From Butyricimonas paravirosa (GTDB taxonomy: Bacteria; Bacteroidota; Bacteroidia; Bacteroidales; Marinifilaceae), in assembly GCF_032878955.1 (NCBI RefSeq), contig NZ_CP043839.1, positions 1,984,001 through 2,048,000 on the forward strand: 64,000 nt of DNA. Direction: 5' to 3'. Every line of letters begins with the position of its first letter. Position 1 is the first letter of the stretch. The notes under the pieces are model-generated. The model was not told the DNA's origin. It saw nothing but the letters and a program-made list of their open reading frames with translations, and did no database searches. The position numbers were made by a program, and so were the translations under genes. Below are positions 1-8,473 of this stretch, piece after piece.

Positions 1-372
1 CATACATTTTACACGCAAAGTTTATGTAACCGAATTTTTGCCATGAGCACATCCCACGTGACAACAGAACAAGTAAAATGAGCTTGCCCGGATCTATTGG
101 AACGTAATGAACCTGTTTTCTTGCAATATCGTCAACTATTGACTCCAATTCAGTGGAATTTTTTAATTGCATTGCCAAAGAACACGACGTCAAACAAATC
201 TCAGCACAATATTTTATCAATAAATATGGAATCGGCCCCCCCCACCAATGCCAGACGATTGGCAAAAGTGATGATTGAAAAAGAGTTGGTACTGGAAACC
301 GTGGATAAAACAGGAGTGACGTACCAAATCTATGATGTATTTTTTTCAAAGTGGTTAGAACGTGAATATTAA
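1..372 (+). pseudogene. Decayed C-terminal part of an AAA-type ATPase
   Basis: Reading from base 1 in the frame that ends at 372 gives a protein resembling the C-terminal region of the archaeal-type AAA ATPases common in Bacteroidota (segments FYTQSLCNRIF, LLTPIQWNFLIAL, NARRLAKVMIEKELV, YQIYDVFFSKWL). The frame is broken by an in-frame TGA at 79-81. A base appears to be missing near 175, so bases 177-235 read sensibly only in another frame (KEHDVKQISAQYFINKYGIG). An extra C in the 8-C run at 236-243 then restores the original frame. The upstream part lies outside the window. An intact gene would need all three lesions to be sequence errors, so pseudogene is the better call. Confidence 0.6.
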
Positions 373-435
373 TTGTTGTAACCGGACAGGGAGAATACAA
401 ATATTTCACACGGAGCATCACGGCATTACAATATA

Positions 436-1569
436 ATGAGTATATTTACCGCAAAATATACGGAGAATATGAAAGCGATCTACATTTGGCAACAAAAAGA
501 TTGGCCTAATTTCATATGGGATAACACTCAACTATCTTACAAATTAGGCAATGTTCGCAATTTGCAAGGTAAACTTGTAGGCAAAATGAGTATGCTCGGC
601 TTTGACCTGCAAAATAACGCCATACTGGATACACTAACAGCCGACATCACCAAATCTTCTGAAATAGAAGGAGAAATATTGAACAGCGATCAGGTACGTT
701 CTTCCGTAGCCCGTCATCTAGGAATAGAAACAGAAGGATTGCCCGAAGCCGATCATTACGTGGATGGGGTGGTTCAACTGATGATCGATGCAACTCAAAA
801 CTACGCACAACCGTTAACAAACGAACGTCTCTTCAATTGGCATGCGGCACTGTTTCCAACAGGCAGAAGCGGGGCATATAAAATCACCGTTGCAGATTGG
901 CGACAAGGCTCGGATCCCATGCAAGTCATATCCGGTGCTATGGGAAAAGAAAAAATACATTATCAAGCCCCTGATTCTGACAATGTGCCTTACCAGATGA
1001 AACTATTTTTAGATTGGGTGAATGACGAGCAAAGAATAGACCCCGTCTTGAAAGCAGCTATCGCCCATTTATGGTTCGTGACAATCCACCCGTTTGATGA
1101 CGGTAACGGTCGTATCGCCCGTACCATAATGGACTTATTCTTAGCCCGGGCTGACGAAATGCCACATCGTTTTTACAGTATGTCCGCCGAAATACGCAAA
1201 CAACGAAAAGAATATTACGAGATACTGGAAAAAACACAAAAGGGAAAACTGGATATAACAAACTGGCTCGAATGGTTTCTTGACTGTTTAAACACGGCTT
1301 TACTTGACACGGAGAAAACGATCAGTACCATTTTACAGAAAGCCGCTTTTTGGGACAAACACCGGGTTCCCATGAATGAGCGTCAAATCAAGATGGTAAA
1401 TCTATTGTGGGATGGCTTTAACGGGAAACTAACTTCTTCCAAATGGGGCAAGATCACCAAATGCTCCGCCGATACTGCTTTACGCGACATACAAGATTTG
1501 ATCGGCAAAGGCGTACTACGCAAAACAAATGAAGGTGGCCGAAGCACGAATTACGAGCTGGCTTTATAG
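436..1569 (+). CDS. Fic-domain protein with DUF4172-like N-terminus
   Basis: 377 aa. The catalytic Fic motif HPFDDGNGRIAR is complete, with the catalytic His and the phosphate-binding GNGR loop, so the protein is probably an active AMP-transferase acting on cytosolic targets. The N-terminal segment contains SSEIEGE, matching the inhibitory-helix motif (S/T)xxxE(G/N) of class II Fic proteins, which suggests self-inhibition by the Glu. The C-terminal ~80 residues look like a winged helix. The family usually begins at the residues after Met12 (IYIWQ...WPNFIWD), so the true start may be the ATG at 469, which has GGAG just upstream. It stands alone, with no antitoxin gene beside it. Target unknown. 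Confidence 0.9.
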   Translation: MSIFTAKYTENMKAIYIWQQKDWPNFIWDNTQLSYKLGNVRNLQGKLVGKMSMLGFDLQNNAILDTLTADITKSSEIEGEILNSDQVRSSVARHLGIETEGLPEADHYVDGVVQLMIDATQNYAQPLTNERLFNWHAALFPTGRSGAYKITVADWRQGSDPMQVISGAMGKEKIHYQAPDSDNVPYQMKLFLDWVNDEQRIDPVLKAAIAHLWFVTIHPFDDGNGRIARTIMDLFLARADEMPHRFYSMSAEIRKQRKEYYEILEKTQKGKLDITNWLEWFLDCLNTALLDTEKTISTILQKAAFWDKHRVPMNERQIKMVNLLWDGFNGKLTSSKWGKITKCSADTALRDIQDLIGKGVLRKTNEGGRSTNYELAL

Positions 1570-1608
1570 AATTTTGCGGAGAATAACCACCTTATTCTCC
1601 GCAAAATT
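1570..1608 (+). terminator. Perfect 17-bp inverted repeat after the Fic gene
   Basis: Bases 1570-1586 and 1592-1608 are perfectly complementary around a 5-nt loop, starting right after the Fic stop codon. There is no clear T-run after it (TGCGAC follows), so it may act as an RNA-stabilising hairpin or a weak terminator. The remaining gap to ahpC is AT-rich and holds the ahpC promoter. Confidence 0.55.
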
Positions 1609-1785
1609 TGCGACAAAAATCACTAATAATATCTACTGTATCTTCTTTCAAATACATTTCTTTTCCCCCTGGTGAATGATAAATAAAATAGCAGTGAGCA
1701 AAAGATAATTCATGCTAATAATCAATCAATTACTTTTGCTTATTAGTTTTGCCTATCCACACATAGAATAATTCAATCAAATTTC

Positions 1786-1817
1786 TTGTTTTAATAAAAA
1801 TAAATGATATATTTTTG
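1786..1817 (+). promoter_or_regulatory. Promoter of ahpC
   Basis: TATTTTTG at 1810-1817 fits the Bacteroidota -7 consensus TAnnTTTG. TTG at 1786-1788 lies about 21 nt upstream in the -33 position. It leaves a leader of about 40 nt before the ahpC ATG. An OxyR site could not be identified by eye. Confidence 0.55.
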
Positions 1818-1862
1818 TATCGAGAAAATAAAAACAAGAATCAATTATAAAAATAAAAAACA

Positions 1863-2429
1863 ATGGAACCAATTATCAATTCACAACTTCCTGAATTCAA
1901 AGTTCAGGCATTTCACAACGGAGAGTTCAAAACAGTAAGTAGCGAAGACGTAAAAGGCAAGTGGGCAATTTTCTTTTTCTATCCCGCAGACTTTACTTTT
2001 GTTTGCCCGACCGAATTAGTTGACGTGGCAGAGAAATACGAACAATTCAAAGCAATGGGAGTAGAAGTTTACTCTGTAAGCACGGATTCTCATTTCGTAC
2101 ACAAAGCATGGCATGATGCCTCTGAAAGCATCCGCAAAATCAAATACCCGATGTTGGCAGACCCGACCGGAGTATTGAGCCGTGCCTTCGGCGTGATGAT
2201 CGAGGAAGACGGGATGGCTTATCGCGGAACATTCGTGGTAAACCCGGAAGGAAAGATTAAAATTGCAGAAATCCACGACAACAACATCGGACGTAACGCT
2301 GACGAATTACTTCGGAAAGTTGAAGCTGCTCAATTCGTGGCAGAACACCCGAACGAAGTTTGCCCTGCAAAATGGAAAAAAGGTGCAAACACACTGAAAC
2401 CGAGCATTGATTTGGTTGGTAAAATTTAA
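1863..2429 (+). CDS. ahpC: Alkyl hydroperoxide reductase subunit C (2-Cys peroxiredoxin)
   Basis: 188 aa, the normal AhpC length. The peroxidatic cysteine lies in FTFVCPTEL and the resolving cysteine in NEVCPAKWKKG near the C-terminus. It reduces hydrogen peroxide and organic hydroperoxides in the cytoplasm and is re-reduced by AhpF, encoded 86 nt downstream on the same strand. A full Bacteroidota promoter lies upstream. No unusual residues were seen. Confidence 0.97.
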   Translation: MEPIINSQLPEFKVQAFHNGEFKTVSSEDVKGKWAIFFFYPADFTFVCPTELVDVAEKYEQFKAMGVEVYSVSTDSHFVHKAWHDASESIRKIKYPMLADPTGVLSRAFGVMIEEDGMAYRGTFVVNPEGKIKIAEIHDNNIGRNADELLRKVEAAQFVAEHPNEVCPAKWKKGANTLKPSIDLVGKI

Positions 2430-2437
2430 ATAATTCA

Positions 2438-2508
2438 AAGTTTAGAGTTTAGAATTTAAAGTGAAAAACATTCTAAACTCTAATTTTTACCCTTTAACCT
2501 CTAAACTT
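2438..2508 (+). promoter_or_regulatory. Alternative hairpins between ahpC and ahpF
   Basis: Bases 2442-2455 pair perfectly with 2470-2483 (14 bp), followed by a short T-run, giving a partial terminator. The segment AAGTTTAGAG at 2438-2447 can instead pair with CTCTAAACTT at 2499-2508, so the two structures exclude each other. This could tune the ahpC:ahpF ratio, since much more AhpC than AhpF is normally made. Function is inferred from base pairing only. Confidence 0.4.
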
Positions 2509-2515
2509 CATTTAT

Positions 2516-4066
2516 ATGCTAGATACCTCTTTGAAAGATCAACTTAAAAATATTTTCGCCGTTTTAGAGGCTCAATACACGTTGGACATCGCCGTGGCTC
2601 CTCACCACGAAAGTCGGCAGGAATTAACGGAAATGTTGGCTGACGTGGCAGAATGTTCAGATAAAATATCTTGCCAGATTAAAGAGGGAAAAGAACTGGA
2701 GTTCTCTTTACTGAAAAACGGAGAACCCACAGGCATCAAATTCCGGGGAGTCCCCAACGGACACGAGTTCACCTCCCTCCTGCTTGCCATCATGAATGCA
2801 GACGGGAAAGGGAAGAATTTTCCGGATGAGACCATCTGCAACCGGGTGAAAGCATTGAAAGGTCCTATACACCTGACAACCTACGTATCTTTAACTTGTA
2901 CCAACTGTCCGGATGTCGTACAAGCACTGAATGCCATGGCAACTTTAAACCCGCAAATCCATCACGAAATGGTCGACGGGGCAATCTACCAAGATGAAGT
3001 AGAAAAATTAAAGATACAAGGAGTACCTTCCGTGTTTGCGGATGGAAAACTCATCCATGTCGGAAGAGGGGAATTCGGTGAATTATTAAACAAACTTGAG
3101 GCTCAATACGGAATAGAAGAAAACACGTTAGAGGTAAAAGAAAAAAGTTATGATGTCATCGTTCTAGGAGGAGGACCGGCAGGATCGGCAGCCGCCATTT
3201 ACTCCGCACGTAAGGGTTTGAACGTGGCCATCATAGCGGAACGTATCGGGGGACAAGTCAAAGAGACCGTGGGAATTGAAAACCTGATTTCCGTACCGGA
3301 AACAACAGGTAATCAATTGGCAGACAATTTACGGACACATTTACAATGTTACCCGATTGACCTGCTGGAACATCGGCAGATTGAAAAAATAGCATTAGAG
3401 GACAAACAAAAAATACTTTCCACGGCTACCGGGGAGAAATTCTCCGCACCGGCTGTTATCGTAGCTACCGGAGCCAGTTGGAGAAAACTGAACGTATCAG
3501 GTGAGGCCGAGTATATCGGTAGAGGCGTTGCGTTCTGCCCGCATTGTGACGGGCCATTCTACAAAGGCAAACACGTTGCAGTTGTAGGAGGGGGCAATTC
3601 AGGGATAGAAGCTGCCATTGATTTGGCAGGAATATGTTCAAAAGTTACCGTATTGGAATTTTTGGACAATTTAAAGGCCGATCAAGTGTTACAGGAAAAA
3701 CTAAAGAGCTTACCCAACGTGGAAGTCTTTGTCAATTCGCAAACACTTGAAGTTATCGGCAACGGGGATAAGGTAACAGGCATCCGGGTAAAAGACCGGA
3801 CTACCGAAGAGGTTCGTACCATTGAATTGGACGGAATTTTCGTTCAGATCGGTTTAATGCCTAATAGCGGCGTTTTCCGGGATGTAGTCGACACGAATCG
3901 AATGGGAGAAATCGCCATCGACACACATTGCCGCACAAATATTCCGGGAATCTATGCCGCAGGAGATGTCTCCACCGTACCCTACAAACAAATCATCATC
4001 GCCATGGGAGAAGGAGCAAAAGCCGCACTTTCTGCTTTTGAAGATCGGATGCGAGGGGTGATTTAA
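2516..4066 (+). CDS. ahpF: Alkyl hydroperoxide reductase subunit F
   Basis: 516 aa, standard AhpF length. The N-terminal thioredoxin-like module carries CTNC. A linker leads to the FAD/NAD(P)H reductase part, with GGGPAGSAAAIYSA near residue 215, the redox pair in FCPHCDGPF, a second nucleotide-binding site VVGGGNSGIEAA, and the FAD motif GIYAAGDV near the end. It passes electrons from NADH through FAD and its two disulfides to AhpC. Downstream of ahpC on the same strand. No lesions seen. Confidence 0.97.
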   Translation: MLDTSLKDQLKNIFAVLEAQYTLDIAVAPHHESRQELTEMLADVAECSDKISCQIKEGKELEFSLLKNGEPTGIKFRGVPNGHEFTSLLLAIMNADGKGKNFPDETICNRVKALKGPIHLTTYVSLTCTNCPDVVQALNAMATLNPQIHHEMVDGAIYQDEVEKLKIQGVPSVFADGKLIHVGRGEFGELLNKLEAQYGIEENTLEVKEKSYDVIVLGGGPAGSAAAIYSARKGLNVAIIAERIGGQVKETVGIENLISVPETTGNQLADNLRTHLQCYPIDLLEHRQIEKIALEDKQKILSTATGEKFSAPAVIVATGASWRKLNVSGEAEYIGRGVAFCPHCDGPFYKGKHVAVVGGGNSGIEAAIDLAGICSKVTVLEFLDNLKADQVLQEKLKSLPNVEVFVNSQTLEVIGNGDKVTGIRVKDRTTEEVRTIELDGIFVQIGLMPNSGVFRDVVDTNRMGEIAIDTHCRTNIPGIYAAGDVSTVPYKQIIIAMGEGAKAALSAFEDRMRGVI

Positions 4067-4082
4067 AGTAAAAGATAAAAGT

Positions 4083-4117
4083 AAAAAACTAGAAGTTAAC
4101 CACACTTCTAGTTTTTT
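4083..4117. terminator. Bidirectional terminator between ahpF and the AI-2E gene
   Basis: AAAAAACTAGAAGT at 4083-4096 pairs with 4104-4117 around a 7-nt loop and is flanked by A and T runs on both sides. It serves the convergent pair ahpF (+) and the AI-2E-type gene (-), overlapping the last codons of the latter. Confidence 0.85.
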
Positions 4118-5229
4118 TTATTTTCATCTTCCAGGCCTTTGGTCAATGACTTTACCAGTTTATACTTATTAAAGAATTCTCTCAATATTACCCGCAAAAC
4201 CGTATACCCCGGTATCGCCAAGATCATTCCCGGTATACCCGCCAGATTTCCCGCAATCAGTATCACCAAAAAGATCTCCATCGGGTGAGCGTGAACACTA
4301 TTCCCGTAAATCAGAGGCTGTAACACCACGTTATCAATCAACTGGGTAATAATGAAAACGATACTCATGTATATCAACAAGGGAAATACCACCGTGTAGA
4401 AATCGACATCCACATTCGTCGCGATCCCGACAGACAATCCGAAAGCCGCCCCGATCAGAGGCCCGATGTAAGGAATTACATTCGTAATCCCCGTGATCAA
4501 ACCAATCAACACCGCATTATTAAACGGTAGACCCACGATCGTCAATCCCAGTATATTCAAACCCATCACGATCAGCACCTCGAAGGTAATCCCGATAAAA
4601 TAACGCATCAGTAATTTTTGAATCGAATCCAGCGCATTCCCCACGCCTTCCCCGTAACGTGTCGGCACGATGGTCAACAACATCCGGTAAAATAACTTGC
4701 TATCCTTCAAGAAAAAGAATGCCATAAACGTCACGGAAAACAAGGCTATAAAAATACTACTGATCGTACCCGCCAAAGAACCGAATATATTTTGAATCTG
4801 CGTGACATCCACCACCGACTTCAAGTTCGTCACGATATATTCCTTCACGTCCTGATCCGATTCAAGAATTCCAAACCGTTTCAATCCCTGCTCCAAATCA
4901 GCCAAAGGATCTTCCAGCTTGTTCACGATATTCGTGATACTAATATCACTCAACGACTGAAATTCTTGGCTCACTAACGGGATCACCGTGTAAAAGAAAA
5001 GGATAAATACAACCCAAATACAAATCAAAGCTATCGCGGCTCGCAAACCTCCCGGTATATGATACCCCTTAATTTCCAAGCGCTCCAAACAATTCATCAC
5101 CGGTCGTCCCAAAAAAGAGATGATCACGGCAATCAAGATATAAGCTATTATGGAAGAAAAATACCAACACAAAAATCCCACAACCGCCAAAGCGAACCCT
5201 CCCAGACAATATTTTCCTATATTATTCAT
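4108..5229 (-). CDS. AI-2E family (PerM/UPF0118) membrane protein
   Basis: 373 aa integral membrane protein with about eight hydrophobic segments: two near the N-terminus, one pair around residues 150-180, and a cluster from about 215 to the end. A soluble helical stretch lies around residues 85-145. This is the layout of the AI-2E/PerM exporter-like family. Members have been linked to autoinducer-2 export or sodium-proton exchange, so the substrate cannot be given from sequence. It is divergent from the cyd operon, and a -7 element lies 76-83 bases upstream of the ATG. Confidence 0.85.
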   Translation of the reverse strand: MNNIGKYCLGGFALAVVGFLCWYFSSIIAYILIAVIISFLGRPVMNCLERLEIKGYHIPGGLRAAIALICIWVVFILFFYTVIPLVSQEFQSLSDISITNIVNKLEDPLADLEQGLKRFGILESDQDVKEYIVTNLKSVVDVTQIQNIFGSLAGTISSIFIALFSVTFMAFFFLKDSKLFYRMLLTIVPTRYGEGVGNALDSIQKLLMRYFIGITFEVLIVMGLNILGLTIVGLPFNNAVLIGLITGITNVIPYIGPLIGAAFGLSVGIATNVDVDFYTVVFPLLIYMSIVFIITQLIDNVVLQPLIYGNSVHAHPMEIFLVILIAGNLAGIPGMILAIPGYTVLRVILREFFNKYKLVKSLTKGLEDENKKN

Positions 5230-5304
5230 AATTCAATCTTTACAATGTAACAAACAACTCTCCGTTTACGACAAAAGCAACTTGACGTTACACATTTCTT
5301 AGCC

Positions 5305-5312
5305 CAAAAATA
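5305..5312 (-). promoter_or_regulatory. -7 element upstream of the AI-2E gene
   Basis: The minus strand reads TATTTTTG, fitting TAnnTTTG. No clear -33 match was seen. Confidence 0.4.
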
Positions 5313-5386
5313 GATAAATAAATTTACTCTATAAGTACATAGGTATTATTTATGCGAAAAAAACATGGAAATCAAGAAAACATTTT

Positions 5387-5394
5387 TATCTTTG
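5387..5394 (+). promoter_or_regulatory. -7 element of the cyd operon
   Basis: TATCTTTG matches TAnnTTTG exactly and leaves a leader of about 35 nt before the DUF4492 gene. The -33 region is weak. Confidence 0.55.
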
Positions 5395-5435
5395 ATTACG
5401 TTCTTTAATGGATAAATAACAAAATAAAGTCGTGT

Positions 5436-5645
5436 ATGCTAAGAAAAGCTTGGGATCTATATTACGACGGATTCAGGAATATGCCCCGGTGGGGAAGAAC
5501 TCTTTGGCTTATTATCATTATTAAGCTATGTATCATGTTTTTAGTCTTTAAACTTTGGTTAATGCCCAATTACTTGAACTCCCACTACGACAGTGCCGAG
5601 GAGAAAAGTAATCATGTTTTTGAAGAATTAACAACAAAACCTTAA
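5436..5645 (+). CDS. DUF4492 small membrane protein of the cytochrome bd operon
   Basis: 69 aa with one transmembrane segment (about residues 24-45, WLIIIIKLCIMFLVFKLW) after a basic, aromatic N-terminus (LRKAWDLYYDGFRNMPRWGR). DUF4492 proteins are typically encoded just before cydA in Bacteroidota, and here the stop is 4 nt before the cydA ATG. By position it may be an assembly factor or accessory subunit of the oxidase. No catalytic residues are recognised. Confidence 0.85.
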   Translation: MLRKAWDLYYDGFRNMPRWGRTLWLIIIIKLCIMFLVFKLWLMPNYLNSHYDSAEEKSNHVFEELTTKP

Positions 5646-5649
5646 TATT

Positions 5650-7200
5650 ATGCTTCTTGATCTGACAACAACCACTCTGGTGGAGTGGTCACGATGGCAA
5701 TTTGCCATGACAGCAATCTACCATTACATGTTTGTACCCCTGACCTTGGGATTGGCCCTGATGCTCGCCATCATGGAAACTATGTGGGTAAAAACGGGTG
5801 ATCAAAGTTGGCTGAATGCCACTAAATTCTGGATGAAACTGTTCGGTATTAACTTTGCCATCGGCGTGGCTACCGGGTTAATTCTGGAATTCCAGTTCGG
5901 AACAAACTGGTCAAACTACTCTTGGTTCGTGGGAGATATTTTCGGCGCCCCGCTGGCCATTGAAGGAATTATAGCATTCTTCTTAGAATCCACCTTCGTG
6001 GCTGTCATGTTTTTTGGCTGGAATAAAGTAAGCAAACGCTTCCATCTGGTTTCAACCTGGATGGTATTTGTCGGGGCAAACATTTCTGCACTATGGATTC
6101 TGGTTGCCAATGCTTGGATGCAGAATCCCGTCGGTATGGAATTCAACCCGCTGACGGCCAGAAATGAAATGGATGATTTTTGGGCAATTCTCTTCTCTCC
6201 CACCGCAATCAGTAAATTTACCCACACGGTAACTTCGGCCTACACGCTCTCGGCCTGTTTCGTGGTAGGAGTGAGTTCATGGTTTATCCTGAAGAAAAGG
6301 AATCTTGAATTCGCTCGTAAGAGTATCATGCTTGCCTCCGTGTTCGGGTTAATCAGTATTCTGCTCACCATGTACACGGGAGACTCCAGCGCGCAGGATG
6401 TAACCAAGACACAACCCATGAAATTCGCCGCCATGGAGGGCCTGAACGAGGGTGGTAATGGGGTAGAATTCACCGTAATCGGTATTCCGACAAACGATCC
6501 GTCATTACCGACTCCCAAGATGAAAAAAATGGAATACGCGATCCATGTTCCTAAAATGCTTTCCTTCTTGGGGTATCATGATTTCAACGCCTATATTCCC
6601 GGTATTCAAAATATTTTAGATGGTTACACCTCACAAGAAGGTATCACCTATCCCTCTTTGGAACAACGTATGGCTAACGGCCGCACCGCCATCGATGCCT
6701 TGAAAACATATAAGCAAGCCGTCAAGGACGAAAACCATCCCCTTGCCGACAGCACGTTGCAAGTCTTTAAAGCCAACTATTCCGACTTCGGGTACGGCTA
6801 CTTGTCATCCCCGTATGACGCCATACCTCACGTGCCGCTCGTATTCTTCAGTTTCCGAATCATGGTCGGTCTGGGTATGTTATTCACACTTCTATTCATT
6901 CTTTCCCTGTGGTATGCAAAGAAGAGAAAATTCGAGAAATTCAAACTCATTCCTTACTTGGCTCTTGTCTGCGTTCCCTTGGCTTACATCGCCTCCCAAT
7001 GCGGTTGGATCGTGGCTGAAGTTGGTCGCCAACCTTGGGTCGTACAGGATCTGATGCCCACGAATGTCGCCGTTACCAAAATAGCGTCCGACTGGGTAAT
7101 GACCACATTCTGGATGTTTGCCATACTTTTCACCGTCCTGCTAATTGCAGAACTGAAAATTATGTTCCACCAGATAAAAAAAGGACCGGAAAATCATTAA
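5650..7200 (+). CDS. cydA: Cytochrome bd ubiquinol oxidase subunit I
   Basis: 516 aa polytopic membrane protein. The first heme ligand His25 sits in FAMTAIYHYMFVPLTLG, the second in KFTHTVTSAYTLSA, and the Met ligand region is FRIMVGLGML. It oxidises quinol and reduces oxygen to water at low oxygen tension, giving anaerobic Bacteroidota oxygen tolerance (nanaerobic respiration). A long hydrophilic stretch after about residue 235 is the quinol-binding loop. Middle gene of DUF4492-cydA-cydB. Confidence 0.97.
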   Translation: MLLDLTTTTLVEWSRWQFAMTAIYHYMFVPLTLGLALMLAIMETMWVKTGDQSWLNATKFWMKLFGINFAIGVATGLILEFQFGTNWSNYSWFVGDIFGAPLAIEGIIAFFLESTFVAVMFFGWNKVSKRFHLVSTWMVFVGANISALWILVANAWMQNPVGMEFNPLTARNEMDDFWAILFSPTAISKFTHTVTSAYTLSACFVVGVSSWFILKKRNLEFARKSIMLASVFGLISILLTMYTGDSSAQDVTKTQPMKFAAMEGLNEGGNGVEFTVIGIPTNDPSLPTPKMKKMEYAIHVPKMLSFLGYHDFNAYIPGIQNILDGYTSQEGITYPSLEQRMANGRTAIDALKTYKQAVKDENHPLADSTLQVFKANYSDFGYGYLSSPYDAIPHVPLVFFSFRIMVGLGMLFTLLFILSLWYAKKRKFEKFKLIPYLALVCVPLAYIASQCGWIVAEVGRQPWVVQDLMPTNVAVTKIASDWVMTTFWMFAILFTVLLIAELKIMFHQIKKGPENH

Positions 7201-7229
7201 AATCTAAAATCATAAATCACAAATCGCAA

Positions 7230-8348
7230 ATGAATATGGAATTTCTTCAACATTATTGGTGGATTTTAATATCATTACTTGGCGGATTGCTCGTATTCCT
7301 GTTGTTCGTGCAAGGAGGACAAACACTATTATATACCATTGCCAAGACTGACGATGAACGCAATCTGTTGGTCAACAGTTTAGGACGTAAGTGGGAATTC
7401 ACGTTCACAACATTAGTCGTGTTCGGGGGTGCATTTTTTGCCAGTTTCCCGCTATTCTATTCAACCAGTTTCGGGGGAGCTTACCTCGCTTGGATGGTTG
7501 TATTGTTCTGTTTCGTGATGCAGGCCGTTTCCTACGAGTATCGCCGGAAAGCCGGAAACCTGCTCGGGGAAAAAACATACAACATATTCCTGATCATTAA
7601 CGGGGTCATCGGCACCATCTGTATCGGTGCCGTTGTCGGCTCTTTCTTCACGGGCAACCCGTTTAAACTGGGGGAAATGAATGATGTTACCTGGATGAGT
7701 CCCTGGAGAGGAATCGAGGTGTTGTTCAATGTCGCAAACCTCTGTCTGGGTCTAGCCATTTTCTTCTTGGCCCGTACATTAGCCTCTCTCTATTTTATGA
7801 ATAACATCAAACACGACGTGATCTATGAGAGAAGTAAAAAACAAGTATTATACAACTCCATTCCGTTCGTGGTATTCCTACTCGCCTTCCTAGCCATCAT
7901 ATTATTAGGCAAAGGTTACGCAATCATGGAAGACAAGAGCATCCAGCTCGTCCCGTACAAATATTTCCACAACCTGCTGGAAATGCCTTTGAACACGCTT
8001 ATTTTATTGATCGGTGTTGTCGGAGTTTTATTCGGAATCATCCAATCCATCCTGAAACCCCACTGGAGAAAAGGGATTTGGTTTTCCGGAATCGGAATCG
8101 TCTTGGCTGTAATCGCCTTGTTTATCGTGGCAGGATTCAATAACACGGCATTCTACCCGTCATACACGGATCTCAATTCGTCATTGACCATTTACAATGC
8201 CTCGTCCTCCCTCTACACGCTGAAAACCATGGCATACGTGTCACTGGCCTCACCGATCGTGCTGGCCTATATATTCTACGCTTGGCGGGCTCTCAACAAA
8301 AAACAAATTGACATACAAGATGTGAAAGACGACCACCATGCATATTAA
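7230..8348 (+). CDS. cydB: Cytochrome bd ubiquinol oxidase subunit II
   Basis: 372 aa with about nine membrane segments. It is the partner of CydA and helps hold the hemes. The reading frame is open upstream to 7035 inside cydA, but the family start is MNMEFLQHYWWILIS, so the ATG at 7230 is chosen (the ATG at 7236 is an alternative). The 29-nt spacer from cydA is a low-complexity AT-rich stutter. The C-terminus is charged and cytoplasmic. Transcription ends at the hairpins 8359-8473. Confidence 0.95.
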   Translation: MNMEFLQHYWWILISLLGGLLVFLLFVQGGQTLLYTIAKTDDERNLLVNSLGRKWEFTFTTLVVFGGAFFASFPLFYSTSFGGAYLAWMVVLFCFVMQAVSYEYRRKAGNLLGEKTYNIFLIINGVIGTICIGAVVGSFFTGNPFKLGEMNDVTWMSPWRGIEVLFNVANLCLGLAIFFLARTLASLYFMNNIKHDVIYERSKKQVLYNSIPFVVFLLAFLAIILLGKGYAIMEDKSIQLVPYKYFHNLLEMPLNTLILLIGVVGVLFGIIQSILKPHWRKGIWFSGIGIVLAVIALFIVAGFNNTAFYPSYTDLNSSLTIYNASSSLYTLKTMAYVSLASPIVLAYIFYAWRALNKKQIDIQDVKDDHHAY

Positions 8349-8358
8349 GATAAAAACT

Positions 8359-8427
8359 AAAAGTTAAAAACTAAAAGATAAAAGCCGGAAAACATTTTCC
8401 ACTTTTACCTTTTAGTTTTTAACTTTT
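8359..8427. repeat. 26-bp near-perfect inverted repeat after cydB
   Basis: Bases 8359-8384 pair with 8402-8427 with one mismatch, and the loop itself contains GGAAAA/TTTTCC. The arms are built from repeated AAAACT/AAAAGT/AAAGAT units. It is a large potential cruciform or RNA hairpin next to the terminator. Similar low-complexity intergenic stretches occur elsewhere in the window. Confidence 0.7.
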
Positions 8428-8445
8428 ATCTTTCCTCTTATATAT

Positions 8446-8473
8446 AAAAAAGGGCTGTTTCCAGCCCTTTTTT
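8446..8473. terminator. Bidirectional terminator between cydB and the purF-like gene
   Basis: AAAAAAGGGCTG at 8446-8457 pairs perfectly with 8462-8473 around TTTC. A and T runs on both sides make it an intrinsic terminator for both convergent genes. Confidence 0.9.

Noticed and set aside
7035..7229. N-terminal extension of cydB inside cydA
   Set aside because: The added 65 residues overlap cydA in another frame and are unlike CydB. The family start fits the ATG at 7230.
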